Below are positions 11,191-23,328 of a DNA stretch of 64,000 nt, one piece after another. The stretch spans positions 28,517,478 through 28,581,477 of the forward strand of contig JAJKFL010000006.1 of NCBI GenBank assembly GCA_021186555.1, written 5' to 3'. The notes beneath the pieces are model-generated. The model saw nothing but the letters and a program-made list of their open reading frames with translations. It was not told the origin of the DNA and did not search any database. This stretch comes from Reticulitermes speratus. Taxonomy: Eukaryota; Arthropoda; Insecta; Blattodea; Rhinotermitidae. The translations under genes were made by a program, and so were the position numbers. The stretch's first letter is position 1. Each line of letters starts with the position of its first letter.

Positions 11191-11233
11191 ACATGCTACG
11201 TGTTTCGGCTTAATAACGCACCGTAAAGCATGG
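11191..11233 (-). ncRNA. Decayed hammerhead-like motif
   Basis: On the minus strand CAUGC and GCAUG pair as a five-base stem I around a core that reads UUUACGG where CUGANGA is expected. Then come GCC, GAAA and CACGUA. The ribozyme outline is kept but the catalytic core is lost. Confidence 0.35.
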
Positions 11234-11343
11234 TAATGAATGTATACGAGAGAAAAAACAATAAAACTTGCAACGTTAAAAGTACAGATTAAAATAAGGA
11301 ATGAGATCTCAATTAATATGAAAAGTGTTATTTAGCACGGGAT

Positions 11344-11566
11344 GCCGATCCCGGTGGCGGCGCGGTCTGTGGCCGCTCGCTTGCTGGGATTGCGGGTTCG
11401 AATCCAGCCGGGGCATGGTTGTCTGTCTTTTGTGAGTGTTGTGTGTTTTCAGGTAGAGGTCTCTGCTTCGGGCTGATCACTCGTCCAGAGAAGTCCTACT
11501 GAGTGTGGTGTGTCTGAGTGCGATCGTGAAGCCCACTAGTGGCTGTTGCGCCACGAAAAAAAAAAT
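11344..11566 (+). mobile_element. SINE-A copy 3 (head deletion)
   Basis: The GCCGATCCCGGTGG head lacks about 15 bases of the usual AAGGCGTGGGTC segment after box A. Box B (GGGTTCGAATCC) is intact. The body ends in GCCCACTAGTGGCTGTTGCG and oligo-A. I see no convincing target duplication. Confidence 0.8.
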
Positions 11567-12179
11567 TAATATGGGATTGATATACATACAAACGTTAATA
11601 GTACTGTTTAAAATGGGGGTTGAGATCCGAATAAAGGTAAGAGTATTGGTTAAAATGAAGATTAAGATTTCAGCGAATACAATAAAAAAGAAGTTCTCTA
11701 ATAAAACAGTTGTGATTGTCATTTAGCTTCCTTATTTCTCTCAAACACAAGGGACAGTTCCACCTTAAGATGCAAAGAACCATTTACCCCATACTGTGAC
11801 GCTGATTAAGAAACTGAAGGCTTCGTAACGCGGGCAACATAATTTCAAACAAAGCAACATATCTACATTTATGGCGTGTATTTAATATAGGTCTTTGGAA
11901 TTAAAATTGCTATGCTGTCGCATTTCAGCGTTAGATTACTAAGATGTAATGCTTGTGTCTATGTGAAACTCCAATACAGCGTGCAGATATTAGTAATATC
12001 GTATCCTGGTCTCTAAGAGGTTGTAAGAGATAAAATATACGTACATAAATCACGAAATGAATGAAGACACACGCTTTGTAAGATAATTACATATAACAGT
12101 CGTAATTATGTCTGTACAATTACATGTAAACATTCGTCTTTTTAATGCAATCTATCCCATTGTGTTGAGACACATTAAT

Positions 12180-12318
12180 AACATCAGTAAATGCTACATG
12201 TTTCGGTACTTAAGGACCATCATCGGGCACTAAAATACATGATTTAAAACATAAGTATTTTAGTGCCTCATGACGGTTCTTAAGGACCGAAACATGTAGC
12301 ATTTATTGATGATATTAT
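12180..12318. repeat. Foldback with head-to-head hammerhead-like pair
   Basis: Two inverted copies face each other. The minus-strand copy (12190-12231) reads GUGC, CCGAUGA, GGU...ACC, GAAA, CAUGUA, GCAU. The plus-strand copy (12261-12304) reads AGUGC, CUCAUGA, GGUUC...GGACC, GAAA, CAUGUA, GCAUU. Stem I pairs over four to five bases in each. Each differs from CUGANGA at one conserved position (U4 to C, and G5 to C). Confidence 0.6.
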
Positions 12319-12874
12319 TAAAAGTTTGTTTTGTTTGATTTACTGATGATACTCGTATTATTAAAAGTTTGTTGCGCTTGACGGTAATATATCAATATAA
12401 ACATTCGTCTGATAAATTATCTAATTATAACGTCGTGAAATAAGTACACTTTTGAACCACAATGTTTTTAAACTTTGATTTATCATTACCAAAGTCCATT
12501 ACATTGTGCGGGGATTGAAAATGATTTATAATGAATATATTTATTTGGAAAAGAACTATACACGTCGCAAAAGCACTGAACAATCTCTTGAGATTTGTCC
12601 AGAAGCAAACGCAGGAGAAATTAAGCACATACAGGACAATGCTACGTTATCAGGATGAGACACAGAAGCATAATATCCGATAATAACGTCTAAAAAACGT
12701 GGGGAACCTGCATGTATATGGGCAGATTACGAACAGGAGTTCGGAGCAGATTAAATTCAGGGACACTCGCTGAAGTTCATTTGTAACACGTACTTTACTC
12801 TGTGCTATCAAAACACAAACTTACCCGTAACATGCATCGTTTTGAGCTATAATATTACCCGTTATTAAGGGCAT

Positions 12875-13093
12875 TCACGTAAGTCAAGAAAAGCGCTTAT
12901 TATGTTCGTCATAGCCCTCCGTCCGTCCGTCTGTCTGTCCGCATATACATCAGCGCTGCTCCCACTGGACGGATTTTCGTAAAACTTCATATTGGGGTCT
13001 TTTAAAGAACATCTGTTGAGAAATTCCAAATTTTGGTAAAAATGGCACAAAAATATCAGGCACTTTATGTGAAGATGTAAGTGCATTTATATT
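12875..13093 (-). repeat. GCGCGTTCGC-family repeat, copy 2 (partial)
   Basis: It keeps the 3' half on the minus strand: a (GTCC/GTCT)n run, CCCACTGGACGGATTTTCGT, and the ACTTTATGTGAAGATGTA block. The palindrome half is missing. Confidence 0.65.
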
Positions 13094-13363
13094 TTAATTC
13101 ACTGACTTTATGGACTTTCCCATCGTATGTATTAAAATTTAACATACTACTACCACGTTTATGTTACTACATAATAATTATTTGTTACATAATAATTATG
13201 TATTTTATCACGGACTGGAGTCACGTTAGTAAACACAACACGTTTCAATAACAGTTTAGAAAATATGACTATGAAAATCTCACAGAACCTCGAGTGCAAG
13301 AAATACATCACTAGTCAATATAGACATTTGCTGTCACCAACAAAAATATAGCACTGTGTAGGC

Positions 13364-13406
13364 GGTCCTGCTAGTCAGAAAATCATTCTGACTAGCGGGA
13401 ACAGAC
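13364..13406. repeat. Short hairpin
   Basis: CCTGCTAGTCAGAA (13367-13380) faces TTCTGACTAGCGGG (13386-13399) across a five-base loop, and GGTC/GACC extends the stem. No gene is next to it. Confidence 0.6.
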
Positions 13407-13907
13407 CTTCGTGTTGTATAAAATGTAAAGGCTTTGTAGACTGCCAGCCTCTCGATAACATATGTTTGCTCAGTGGTTGGTGCCTTTGTCTATGGTTCAA
13501 GTGTGTTCAGTTTTAATGTTCAGGTCATAGAAGTACAGGTTTTGAGTGTCGGATGAGAGGGTGGTGTAGATTTTCATAAATGGAGTGTAAATGAAGTTTC
13601 AGAAGTAGAAATGAGGAAGTCGCGGTCTATTTAACGGTAATATTTCGGCTTTAACTTAGTAGTTATGCTGTTTAATTATATCGAGTTATTCAAACAACAC
13701 CATCAAATGCAACACGCGTAGCTCGTAAAATTATACAACTTTGTGACTTTATATATTTTGGTTTTCTACAGATCACTTCCAGTTGCACGTATTACATAGC
13801 CACATAGTCAATTACAGACTATTAACAAAAAGTCGACATTTATTATTATAACACTAAGAATTTTGATTGTATCATTTTATTCTAAAATCACCATACATTT
13901 TTTCACT

Positions 13908-13975
13908 AATCAATGTTTTATCACCAACTAAATGCACTTAAATAAGTGCATTTAGTTGATGATAAAACATTGATT
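13908..13975. repeat. Near-perfect 33-bp palindrome
   Basis: The arms 13908-13940 and 13943-13975 are inverted copies with a single mismatch and only two bases between them. The centre reads GCACTTAAATAAGTGC. Confidence 0.9.
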
Positions 13976-14305
13976 TGATTGTATAGTTCAAATATAAATT
14001 CCATCACATACAGCTGTATAGGAGTAGTAGGCCTACATTTATATAGTTTTTATTTTGTTAAGTTACCTGCGTACAAAGTTTTTGCACGACAGACCAATCC
14101 TTCATATATTAAGAGTTTATTTTATTGTTTAAAGCTGGTTTATACTAATGCTTACTTGACATGAAGGTGGTTTCGTATTTATGTTCGTACGATGTACTGT
14201 AGAGGCTATTGCATTAAAGTCACATATCGACAGCCCATTTGCTCGTAGCGTAGAATGTCACTGATCTCTAATGCAGGGTTTTGCTTATCCTGTTGTATCA
14301 GTTAA

Positions 14306-14458
14306 TATAATGGTGGGCGGGGCATATTGCACGTATGGTTGAGAAGGGAGGTGCATACAGGGTTTTGGTGGAGAAACCTGAGGGAAAGAGGCCACTTGAA
14401 AGACTTAGGGGTAGATGGGAGGGTAATATTAAAATGAGTTTTGAAGACATAGAATAGG
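14306..14458 (+). mobile_element. LINE C-terminus fragment (WEGNIK type)
   Basis: One uninterrupted frame reads WAGHIARMVEKGGAYRVLVE, then KPEGKRPLERLRGRWEGNIK and MSFEDIE before a stop at 14456-14458. It matches the general pattern RGAYRVLVGKPEGRRPLGRP that closes many arthropod LINE ORF2 proteins, but ends sooner. A GCGCGTTCGC-family repeat begins at the next base, so that element may have cut it off. Confidence 0.75.
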
Positions 14459-14880
14459 GGGCGCGTTCGTAAAACTGCGAGAAGCGACTAATAGTTTCGT
14501 CATGTCTGTCCATCCGTCTCTCCGCACAACACAACTCGGCTCCCACTGGACGGATTTTTATGAAATTTGTTGAGTATTTTTCGCAAATCTGCTGAGAAAA
14601 TACAATTTTCGGCAAAATCGGACAAAAATAAAGAGTGCTTTACATGAAGACCCATGTCTCGCTGAATTCTTCTTAGAGTGAGAAATGTTTTAGACAAACG
14701 TTGTAGAGAAAATCAAAACACATATTTTATGTTCAATAAAATTTTTCCCGAAAATCGTGCTGTTTATGAGATATGTGGAAAAATATGGTAGAGCCAGACA
14801 ACGCACAGGTGACAATATAATAGGGGAAAGCGCATTGCGTGCTGGATAACTAAAACTACAGACATACTTTCACAATATGT
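14459..14880 (-). repeat. GCGCGTTCGC-family repeat, copy 3
   Basis: On the minus strand it starts at GGCGCGTTCGTAAAACTGCG, then CACTGGACGGATTTTTATGA, and GTGGAAAAATATGGTAGAGC. The GCGCATGCGC palindrome is mutated here (AGCGCATTGCGT). It abuts the LINE fragment above. Confidence 0.75.
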
Positions 14881-17800
14881 ATAGTGTCTATAGATAAAAA
14901 CGACCTGCGTAGTAGTGTACTGTAACACCGATAGGACCTAGCACGTTCATAAGCTGTCATAAGACATTCATTAAATAGAGAGCTTATATTGCGTTGAGGC
15001 ATTATGAATGCATGGGTTAAGGCGTGGTAGAGGTCAAAATAATGTCACCGCCTTCGTCTGAATAGAATAACAATCACAAACAACGAATCTAATTGAAAGC
15101 ATTTGCGTGACATTTAATACGGTGTTTATTTCTCGCAGCTGTCCACCTGCACTTTATCACACAACCTCATTCTCCCTCGCAGAAGCGTCCTTAAAGGAGG
15201 CGCTGAACTAAGCTGAAGCGTGTAAGCAAACAAAAAACAATGATAAAATCGCAGATATAGCTAGTGTGCATGTGGCTGCAGCTGCAAGAAATGCACATCA
15301 TAACAAGTAACTAATTGATTAAAAATATAACCAAGTGGTTAAATAAGTAACCAACAAGCGCCATGGATGAGTCTACAGAGCGTCCTCAGTAGCTCACGAA
15401 ATTCGACGCCTTTCGCAAAACCTGAAGGTTCGTTACGTATCCACAAGTGTCTGACACTGCTCCCTTCCTGAGCCAGCTCAAACCAGTTCACTTTTGCCCC
15501 CGTTCCAAAGAACATATCCAAGATATTCTTGGATCTCTGCAATATTTCGTAACATGTTAGTACTTAAAATAGTCTTATAATCATGTAGGTTTAGGATTAC
15601 TTGGTTTCTGGGCATTGTGTCGTCTAAGTGTTCCACAGGGAACAGAAAATTTGGATGTTTCGGTTCTGACGTTCAAGAGCGCAGAGAAACCTACATAGTT
15701 GGTTCAGGTTTATGTACACTGAGAGTGCCTTAGATTTAAACACACGCCATTTAAATGACATACCAATGTCCCCTTCACAGATTACACTGAAATTTAAGTT
15801 GATATCCACAACTCTGTCCTTCATTATCTGTTTTTCCTTATTCTCTTTGTGCATGTATATGGTAAGGCTTGCCAGTGGGTTGTGTCATCTTTATGCCATT
15901 TTTGCTCTTTATTTTCAGCTCGTATACAATTAAGTGTTATAGGTGGGGTACCAAGGAAGTCAGACAAGACCGCCACTCCGATTTTGCAACCTCTTTGTTC
16001 CGCAGTGTAATTACATGCCATCACTCCGTGTATGCATAAAGTACGTAATGCGACGATATTGCCGGATGTAAAGTTAATAGAGTTTCGTCTACACCGGATG
16101 TCTGCGACACAAAGACATATTCCGGGTGTCTAAACACTAGGCCTGGAGGCTGCAGTCTTTAAAGAAAGAATGCGTTTAAACAAATGCGCACCATAACGTA
16201 TTCGTAATATGAGTGCCACTGCACTCGTTGTGAAGTGTATTATGAGTCTATATGGAACGGGCATAAGGCATGGTCACTTCCAGCATACAAACAGACCGAC
16301 TGTTTTGGAACAACACAGCAATTGGTATTTTGTGAGAGGAGTATTATAAACAAGGAGTTTCATAAAGCATGCATACCTTCGTGGTCAATTAAATTCTTGT
16401 TCCACAGATCTATTTGCATTTTGTTTCTCTGGTTTTGCTTTTTACGTACATTTCTCTGTGTGAACCTTACACTTGTTGGTAATGGCTTGGAAAATTCCGC
16501 CTCGTTGACGTGTTTGCAACCGCAATTTTTGACTTATGAACAATATTTCATAAGTAATAGAGACACGTTTAAAAACTAGCGACGTGTACAGTATCACGTA
16601 CCTAGCTGCGATGCTTGTTAGCTCTATAAGAATGTAGCTGAAGATAACTGCGCACAGTTGCCATGTTAGTTTGTTTTATCCTACAAAAATGTTACCTTAT
16701 CGAGATTTGAATATTTCTTCAGAATCCATTACATGCGTAATTTCAGAAACCTAAAATTACGTTTCTCTAGCACAAATATCGCCCCATTAGTTCAAGTGAC
16801 CGCCATGTTACTAGTATTAATTTAGCAAATTAAAAAAACAAAACGTTTGGGTAGACCCAGAGTTGCGTCAATGTCTCGTAAAAACCTCTCAACTCTTTAA
16901 AAAGTTGAATTTTGCGACGACAGACACACGGAGAGAACGTGGTACTAAGCTAACCTTAGTTCAAAGTATTCAATTTATTGTACCAACTAAATTCACATTA
17001 TTAGTTAGTTTAGTAGGTATAGAAAATTGAATATATTGATCTAAAAATGAACGGATTGGACAGCGTTAGAATGACTTTAGTTGTTGCCTTTTCAGGAACT
17101 AACGAAGGTTAACAAAACGGTGTACTGATTGAATATTCCACAACATGTTAAAGGGTCTGAATTACTCGAACATATGTGTAATAGAAATACGAGTACATTG
17201 TAGGTCTTCTTAATGTAATAACTTTGTTTGGGTCTTGTTGTGTAGGACGTTAACACAACTTTTAACAGAAACAGAAAGTAGGTTTGTTAATCGAAATTTT
17301 ACTACAAAAGTACTTTTAAACAGCTTCGGCTTGAATTATATTAAGATATCTGCTCCAATAACATGAGGCGCTGAGCTGAACCACTGTGTTTAGTGTTGGA
17401 TGCCGCCATTATGAAATTGTCGTCTGAACAAACCCGTTAGTTTGCGTGGTGGTTTAGAGGCAGAGGAGCATGTTGAACTCAGAGTTAATCTTGCACTCGA
17501 ATTAATTGTATTTAAAGCAATCAAGTCTACTGCAGATTTGTTCCCAGAATTAGTCTCGGTTTGGACGAACTACAAACAGATACGACTCTGTGCTAACACT
17601 GAGTGCGGTCCTGTTTTGAAGTCATTGCCCTGCGCGCACCTAGGATACTTCTCTTGAGCCTCTGGGAGGGAACGGGAAAGGCTTAGGATCAGAGCTCTTA
17701 GAGAAAATTGTCTGGCTAAATGCAAACAAGTTATTACGTGTCGTCATACAATTTTAATAACAATTGTTCCAGTCTTCACACAAACACAAACACACACAAC

Positions 17801-17990
17801 ACAAATACACTATAAAATTTTATTATACCGAAACTTATTTAACGTTGTGTATATTCCGTGCTATAATCGTATGTTACTTATTTAATACAAACTAAGTGCA
17901 CATGTAAAAATTACAGTGACAATACATTAGCTCGTTGCTTAGTCTCCCACATATCTCGGTTGTTGAGAGCCAGTCTGAAGGAGAAGACAC
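14880..17990. other. No recognisable feature
   Basis: Three kilobases of AT-rich DNA. Frames of 66-114 codons (for example 16235-16579 and 17442-17657, plus strand) have no domain I can name and no convincing splice context. Confidence 0.45.
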
Positions 17991-18000
17991 AAGGTAATTA

Positions 18001-18222
18001 TGTTGATGTAAGTACATTTCATCGTCAACATACTGCCCCGTTGATGTTGGTATTTACAATCAATGATTAGTGTACCAATTATATTAAAATTTTAATCTCA
18101 TTTTAACTGCAATATGTGCAACACCACAAAGCTTTAATGCAATCCATTGGTATACTAATCACTGATGGAAAATACCACCATCAAAGGGGCTGTATATTGA
18201 CGATGAAGTATAACCTATATCA
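18001..18222. repeat. Foldback element with ~78-bp arms
   Basis: The arm 18001-18080 (TTTCATCGTCAACATACTGC, then CCCGTTGATGTTGGTATTTA) is repeated in reverse at 18145-18222 (TACCACCATCAAAGGGGCTG, then TATTGACGATGAAGTA). The two arms flank 64 AT-rich bases. A hammerhead-like motif lies 24 bases downstream. Confidence 0.65.
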
Positions 18223-18245
18223 ACCTATTTCGTCTGTAATAATTT

Positions 18246-18288
18246 TTCTCCCTGAGGATCGCTGTTAGCAGCCAAAACATGTAGGAGA
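18246..18288 (+). ncRNA. Hammerhead-like motif (G12 changed)
   Basis: UCUCC pairs fully with GGAGA as stem I. The core CUGAGGA (18252-18258) is canonical. GCUG/CAGC forms stem II, and ACAUGUA supplies the minimal stem III and cleavage site. GAAA reads AAAA, so the catalytic G12 is gone. Confidence 0.6.
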
Positions 18289-18719
18289 TTAAGCAGAGAA
18301 ATATTGTAACATCAGTGAAATTATTAATTGCCAAATTAGTTGGTATTAAATTATATAAAATTTTTATAAAACATTTGACATATATTCTTGCGTTACAAAC
18401 AACACTTAATAATGCGCACAGTAGAAACACAAATAAAATTGTTAATTAATATGTGATTATACACAGGGACATCGTACACAATTATATTGATACAAGACTT
18501 TCCTATGAGGTTTTTAATTAATGTATTGATTTTATCTACTTCAAGTAACGAAAAAATTATTTTCCAGTGTTCTAAAAAAAAAGTAATTTAAATTTCCAAT
18601 CCTAATATGTCATGACGACGAAACATTTCAATTGCTATATAGATGACACATTTTCATTACAGAATAAATTATTGTTGTGTGTATAGATGGTTTATTATTA
18701 CAAGATTGAACACGCTACA

Positions 18720-19030
18720 AAAGGCGGCGCGGATTAAACATTTGCCGGCTTTAGGTGTAAAAATCACCGGCCGCTTTTGTACGTATACGGAGTTCCTGAT
18801 CAGTATAAAATACAAATTAGGGCGCGGACTCACCAACAGAGTCGAATCGAATCAGACTCTCAGAGACGCGGCACACACGTTGGCGCTGTTCGGAGCGAAC
18901 AGCAAAAAGCGTTTCCTCTCCCGTCGCCAGAGCACACACAGCAAAGGACGAGACGAACGGCAGTCGAGGTAACCGAGACATAACAGGTTCACAAGTCTGC
19001 CAGGACACCAGCTGTCCTGGGTAGGTTTGC
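18720..19030 (+). promoter_or_regulatory. Candidate promoter and 5' exon
   Basis: This segment is clearly more GC- and CpG-rich than its surroundings. TATAAAA lies at 18803-18809. An initiator-like TCA (GGACTCACCAAC) sits about 28 bases on. Possible splice donors follow at 18967 (GAG|GTAACC) and near 19018 (GG|GTAGGT). There is no ATG between the putative start site and these donors, so any exon would be 5' untranslated. The next plausible plus-strand exon is at 24754. An LTR or repeat promoter is an alternative. Confidence 0.3.
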
Positions 19031-20845
19031 CACCCTTTCCTTCAGTCCCTCCACGTAGAATAGTGCTGCTGAGCACTCTATGTCAATCGAAGCTTCTCCC
19101 ACTGTATTGACCAGCATGTCTGATTTAGCACAAGTACAATTCAATGTCTCTCTTCACCATCACCGCCTTCAGTACTGTTAGACATCTTGAAACAGAAAAT
19201 AGGGACACTCTTCAGAAGCTCTACTTAGACACCATGCACGTTCAGGTCCCTACCTTATATTCTGCAGTTGAAAGAACATAGTAATAACCATCAACACAGG
19301 AAAACGTGGACAAACAACCACGTATCGAGCAAAACTCAAGAGTCTAAAGAAAGTTTTGAACAAGAATTGGTCTGTTTTTCATTCTTTTGCGGCGCTGCAG
19401 CAGTGATATCACAAATTGTGTAGGAATTGTGATTATTGCTTTTAATTGGGAAGGCTTAGCAATAGAAGTGGCTTGTACTACCAATATAATAGCCCAAAAT
19501 TCACCTTCAGAGTGAAGACAAATAATCCCCAGTGGGGGGTTTTAACCGAGATCCTGCAGATGGCGTCAGAACATTTATTGTTCAGTCTAACAGGATAGCA
19601 AGTAACAAGTGTGCAATGTTAAACATGCAAATCTATTTCGATTTTATATACCTCACTGATATCTACATGTATTTATTGCATGTAAAATTTATATGTTGCA
19701 CATGGTAAAGCTAATGGCACTGAAGACAATAATGCGCAGAGTCAGAAATTGCTCTGTCTTCTAGTCAGTTAAATAATTAGCAAGTAAAAAACACATGTTT
19801 GAATATTTTTAGTTTATTTTAATGAGGTACGTATTTTTAAGTACCTAAATACATTCGTGTGAGATCTCTTTATAGAACTCTCAAGTTCAAGCGAAATCCT
19901 GAAGTAGTTTTAGGTATAAAACTTGTGACCAAGTGAAAGACAAGAGGACCTATTTATTGTGCGCTCACTTTATGCACGAAAATATAGGAAACCTAGTCAC
20001 ACGGTGCCAAGAACCAAGAAACCATCGTAACATCTTCCGCAGCCTCCACAAGACTGCGCTAGAAGTTTGAAACTTAAAGAGTATAAACAAAACCAAACTC
20101 TCGAACCAATAAATTGATCCCGCCCCTTCTTTCCCTGGAGCGCAACAAATGGCACACGCAGGCACAACTAACTTCCTGAATTAAACCCGAGTTACAAATT
20201 GAAATCCCTTGTCTGCCTTATACACTGCTGGAAAAAGTGCTGACGAAGAATAAACTTCAAGCTGTAGTATTAAAACCCTAACTGATCGCGGCTGAACCAT
20301 CGACAGGCGGCCATTGATCTTAAGAGACCGGTAATTACTTGTTACACGGCGAGGTGGCTTTATACCCCGCCGGATTACAGACGCATAATGACTTTTCGGA
20401 TATATTTGTGAACAATGACAGACCTTGGGGGCAGATAATAGGTCGAATGTCAGTATTAATATCCGAAAATACCACCGATAATTATGACAGGCAGCATACC
20501 ACAGCACTCAAAGTAACAAACAGCAATTACCTTTGTACTTTTATTTTAGTTACAAATGATTATGTAGAGCACGTTCTTAACCCTTTGCATTCCACAGATT
20601 ATTCTTGTGAATTCCAACAACCGTGTCCAAATTAATTTTATATAAAATCTCTAATATTCAAAAGTTCAAAAGCCGCCACTGGATAACAAACGCTAAGGCG
20701 AAACCAACATAAAACACTGTCAAATAACGTGTCTGTTTCAGCTCGACATTGGACCTGGTACAACGAAAAGCGATGTAGAGTTTATCTCGACACTGGACCG
20801 ATGAGGCTTAAACCACTGTGTTAGAATTGGTCTTATATGCCTTTG
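19030..20845. other. No recognisable feature
   Basis: AT-rich. The frames at 20339-20635 (plus) and 20181-20507 (minus) overlap on opposite strands, and neither shows a domain. Confidence 0.4.
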
Positions 20846-20848
20846 TAG

Positions 20849-21215
20849 TAGCGTTCGCATAGTCGCGAAACACCTTTATTATTAGTTTAGTCATACCCTT
20901 CCGTTCGTCTGTCAATCTTCCAGTCTGTCCGCATGTATCGACGCGGTTTACACTTGACGGATTTCCGTGAAATTTGATACTGGGGACGTTTATAGAAATC
21001 TACCCAGAAATCCAAAACTTGTTAAACTCGGGCAAAAATATGGGATATTTAAATGAACAACTAAGTACGTTTATTGTTGCCGGTGACTTTAAATGCCAAT
21101 AAAAACGTTTTCTTCGTGTGACATGGCATCAGGTTGGTAACATTGCAGAGGAGGTATAAACAGTACGCCAACGCGCCACAATGTTACGATACACGTACTT
21201 TGCCTGTCTTGTAGA
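20849..21215 (-). repeat. GCGCGTTCGC-family repeat, copy 4 (internal deletion)
   Basis: Both ends are present on the minus strand: GCGTTCGCATAGTCGCGAAA at the left, and CCAACGCGCCACAATGTTAC then TTTGCCTGTCTTGT at the right. The central GCGCATGCGC part is missing. The right end supports the CAAGACAGGCAA block as the true 5' terminus. Confidence 0.7.
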
Positions 21216-21775
21216 AACTTCGGGGCGAAGAAAACGGTACGGCTCTGACCATATTCGCATCAAAGAATGTATAATTATAATTTCGGAATTTCGAGGCTTT
21301 CAAATATTCTCACACTGATTAAGAGTCGCTTCATATTGGATAATAAGTCTGGCATTTCATTCGAAAGAGCCTGTAGCATCTAATAATAATGCATGTTCCC
21401 GGTAAAATAGAAGTCTTATCAGCGTATGAAGGAATTTGTGTTAGGCATAACTGCCACATTCCTGGCAATATGGCGTAATTATGTGCTTCGTACGTCACCC
21501 GTTACGTTTCACGACACAGTTTTGAACTGTTGCCGTGATTTAATAAATATGTGCGTAACTTAAAGGCGTTTCATTTTTCCGGCAGAGTGAAAGAGCCGCG
21601 CATCTCAATCTGCCTCAGGAATCGTTGAACTGCACAGACTACAAAGTCCCCTCTCACTGGCTCTGAGTACAGAGCTCAACAATACTTCACGTAATCTTCA
21701 TTAGACATGTTGTAGGTACACTTAAATGGAGTGTCACAAAATGTCTACTCAAAAGTTTAGAAACATAAAAAACAC

Positions 21776-22299
21776 GACAGGCAATGTACGTATAACGTAA
21801 AATTTAGACGCGTTCGCGTAGACATTGTTACCATGGAAAATCAACAAGTATTACACATTCTGAGTGTGTGTCTGTAGACTTAGTTATCAAGTATGCAAAG
21901 CGCATGCGCCATATTATATTGTCATTTGTGGCCTCTCTGCCTGTACCATATTTTTCCACATTATGTCATAAACAGCACGATTTTCGGAAAAAACCGTTAC
22001 TGAAGGTAAAATGCGTGTTTTGATTTTCACTACAACTTTTCCAAAACATTTCTCATTTTAAGAATTTAAGAATTTAACCAGATATTATCAAAAATGTAAA
22101 TACGTTGTCATATAAAGTACCCGTTATTCTTGTCCGATTTGAATGAAACTTGAAATTCCTCGACTGATTTTCGAAAAAAGAATGAAATTTCGTGAAAATC
22201 CGTCCAGGAGAGCTGAGTTCCATGCAGAAGGATGGACGGACAGACAAACATGACGATGCTAATAGTCGCTTTTAGCAGTTTTGCGAACGCGCCTAAAAC
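21776..22299 (+). repeat. GCGCGTTCGC-family repeat, copy 5
   Basis: Near full length: ACGACAGGCAATGTACGTAT, ACGCGTTCGCGTAGACATTG, GCGCATGCGC (21900-21909), AAGTACCCGTTATTCTTGTC, an (ACAG)n run, and TTTTGCGAACGCGCCTAAAA at the end. Confidence 0.8.
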
Positions 22300-22803
22300 G
22301 AAGACAATGGATCTGAAAACATGTAAACGCCACTACAGGTGTGCAAGTACATTAGTCCTTGTGGCACACTATCGCTTAACATTACATCACATCGAAGGCG
22401 ATATACGGAGTTCTCAAATTACAACGTTGGGAAAATGATAAATAGAGCCGGCCTAGACTAGCTCAGTGCTTACGCTGCGTCATACGTATAATGAAAACCT
22501 TGTATATGGATCAACACCTTCCGAAAACCCTTACAAAATTTAAGTTACCACATAAATAATGCAACCCCTTTCACCTAAATTGGCACTCTCGTGTGACACA
22601 CAGCCATCGACGCCGACGCACTTCTAGCCTCTCCCACGTTGCGGTGTGAAAGAAGAAGATAAAACTCCAAACAAAGGCCAGTTTGTTTTAACTAAGCAGC
22701 ACTACCACTAGTAGCGGCACGATCAAACCGTACGTTCCTATTACACAGAATTTAGTTCTGCAAACATGCTGCTATTAGTATACATATATGTACATTTTGT
22801 TCC

Positions 22804-23050
22804 TGTGGCGCAGCCCAACTCTGGCCCAGGCCGCCTCATCGTTGAGGTTTCTATATCACACACAATTAGACACACACACATCCGATAGGACTCCTCTCAA
22901 CGAGTAATCAGCTAATCGCAGAGGTCTCTACCTACACAACGCAACAAACACGAGAGACGAATATCCATGCCCTCAGCGGGATTCGAACCCGCGATCCCAG
23001 CAATCGAGCGGCTGCAGAACTACGCCTTAGGCCACACGGCCACCGGAAAT
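22804..23050 (-). mobile_element. SINE-A copy 4
   Basis: Minus-strand copy with box B (GGTTCGAATCCC, read on minus) and box A-like CCTAAGGCGTAG. The body is diverged. Its 5' end directly adjoins the target duplication of copy 5, so the two are stacked. Confidence 0.8.
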
Positions 23051-23066
23051 GACATTGATACACATT

Positions 23067-23328
23067 TTTTTGTTATATGGCTCGACAGCCTTATATGGGC
23101 CTGGGCCTCCTCTTTTCGTCGAGGTTTCATGGTCACACACACTTTAGACACACCACACTCGGTAGGACTCCTCTGGACGAGGAACCAGCTCGTCGCAGAG
23201 ACCTCTACCTGACATCACACAACACTCACAAGAGACAGACATCCATGCCCCCGGTGGGATTCGAACCCACGATCCTAGTAAGCGAGCGGCCGAAGACCCA
23301 CACCTTAGACCGCACGGCCACCCGAATC
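23067..23328 (-). mobile_element. SINE-A copy 5, stacked on copy 4
   Basis: Full-length minus-strand copy. The 16-bp string GACATTGATACACATT flanks it exactly at 23051-23066 and 23329-23344. The duplicated site lies at the 5' edge of copy 4, so copy 5 arrived later. Confidence 0.92.

Noticed and set aside
11309-11575. Target duplication AATTAATATG around SINE-A copy 3
   Set aside because: The left copy lies about 25 bases upstream of the SINE head, so it does not abut the element.
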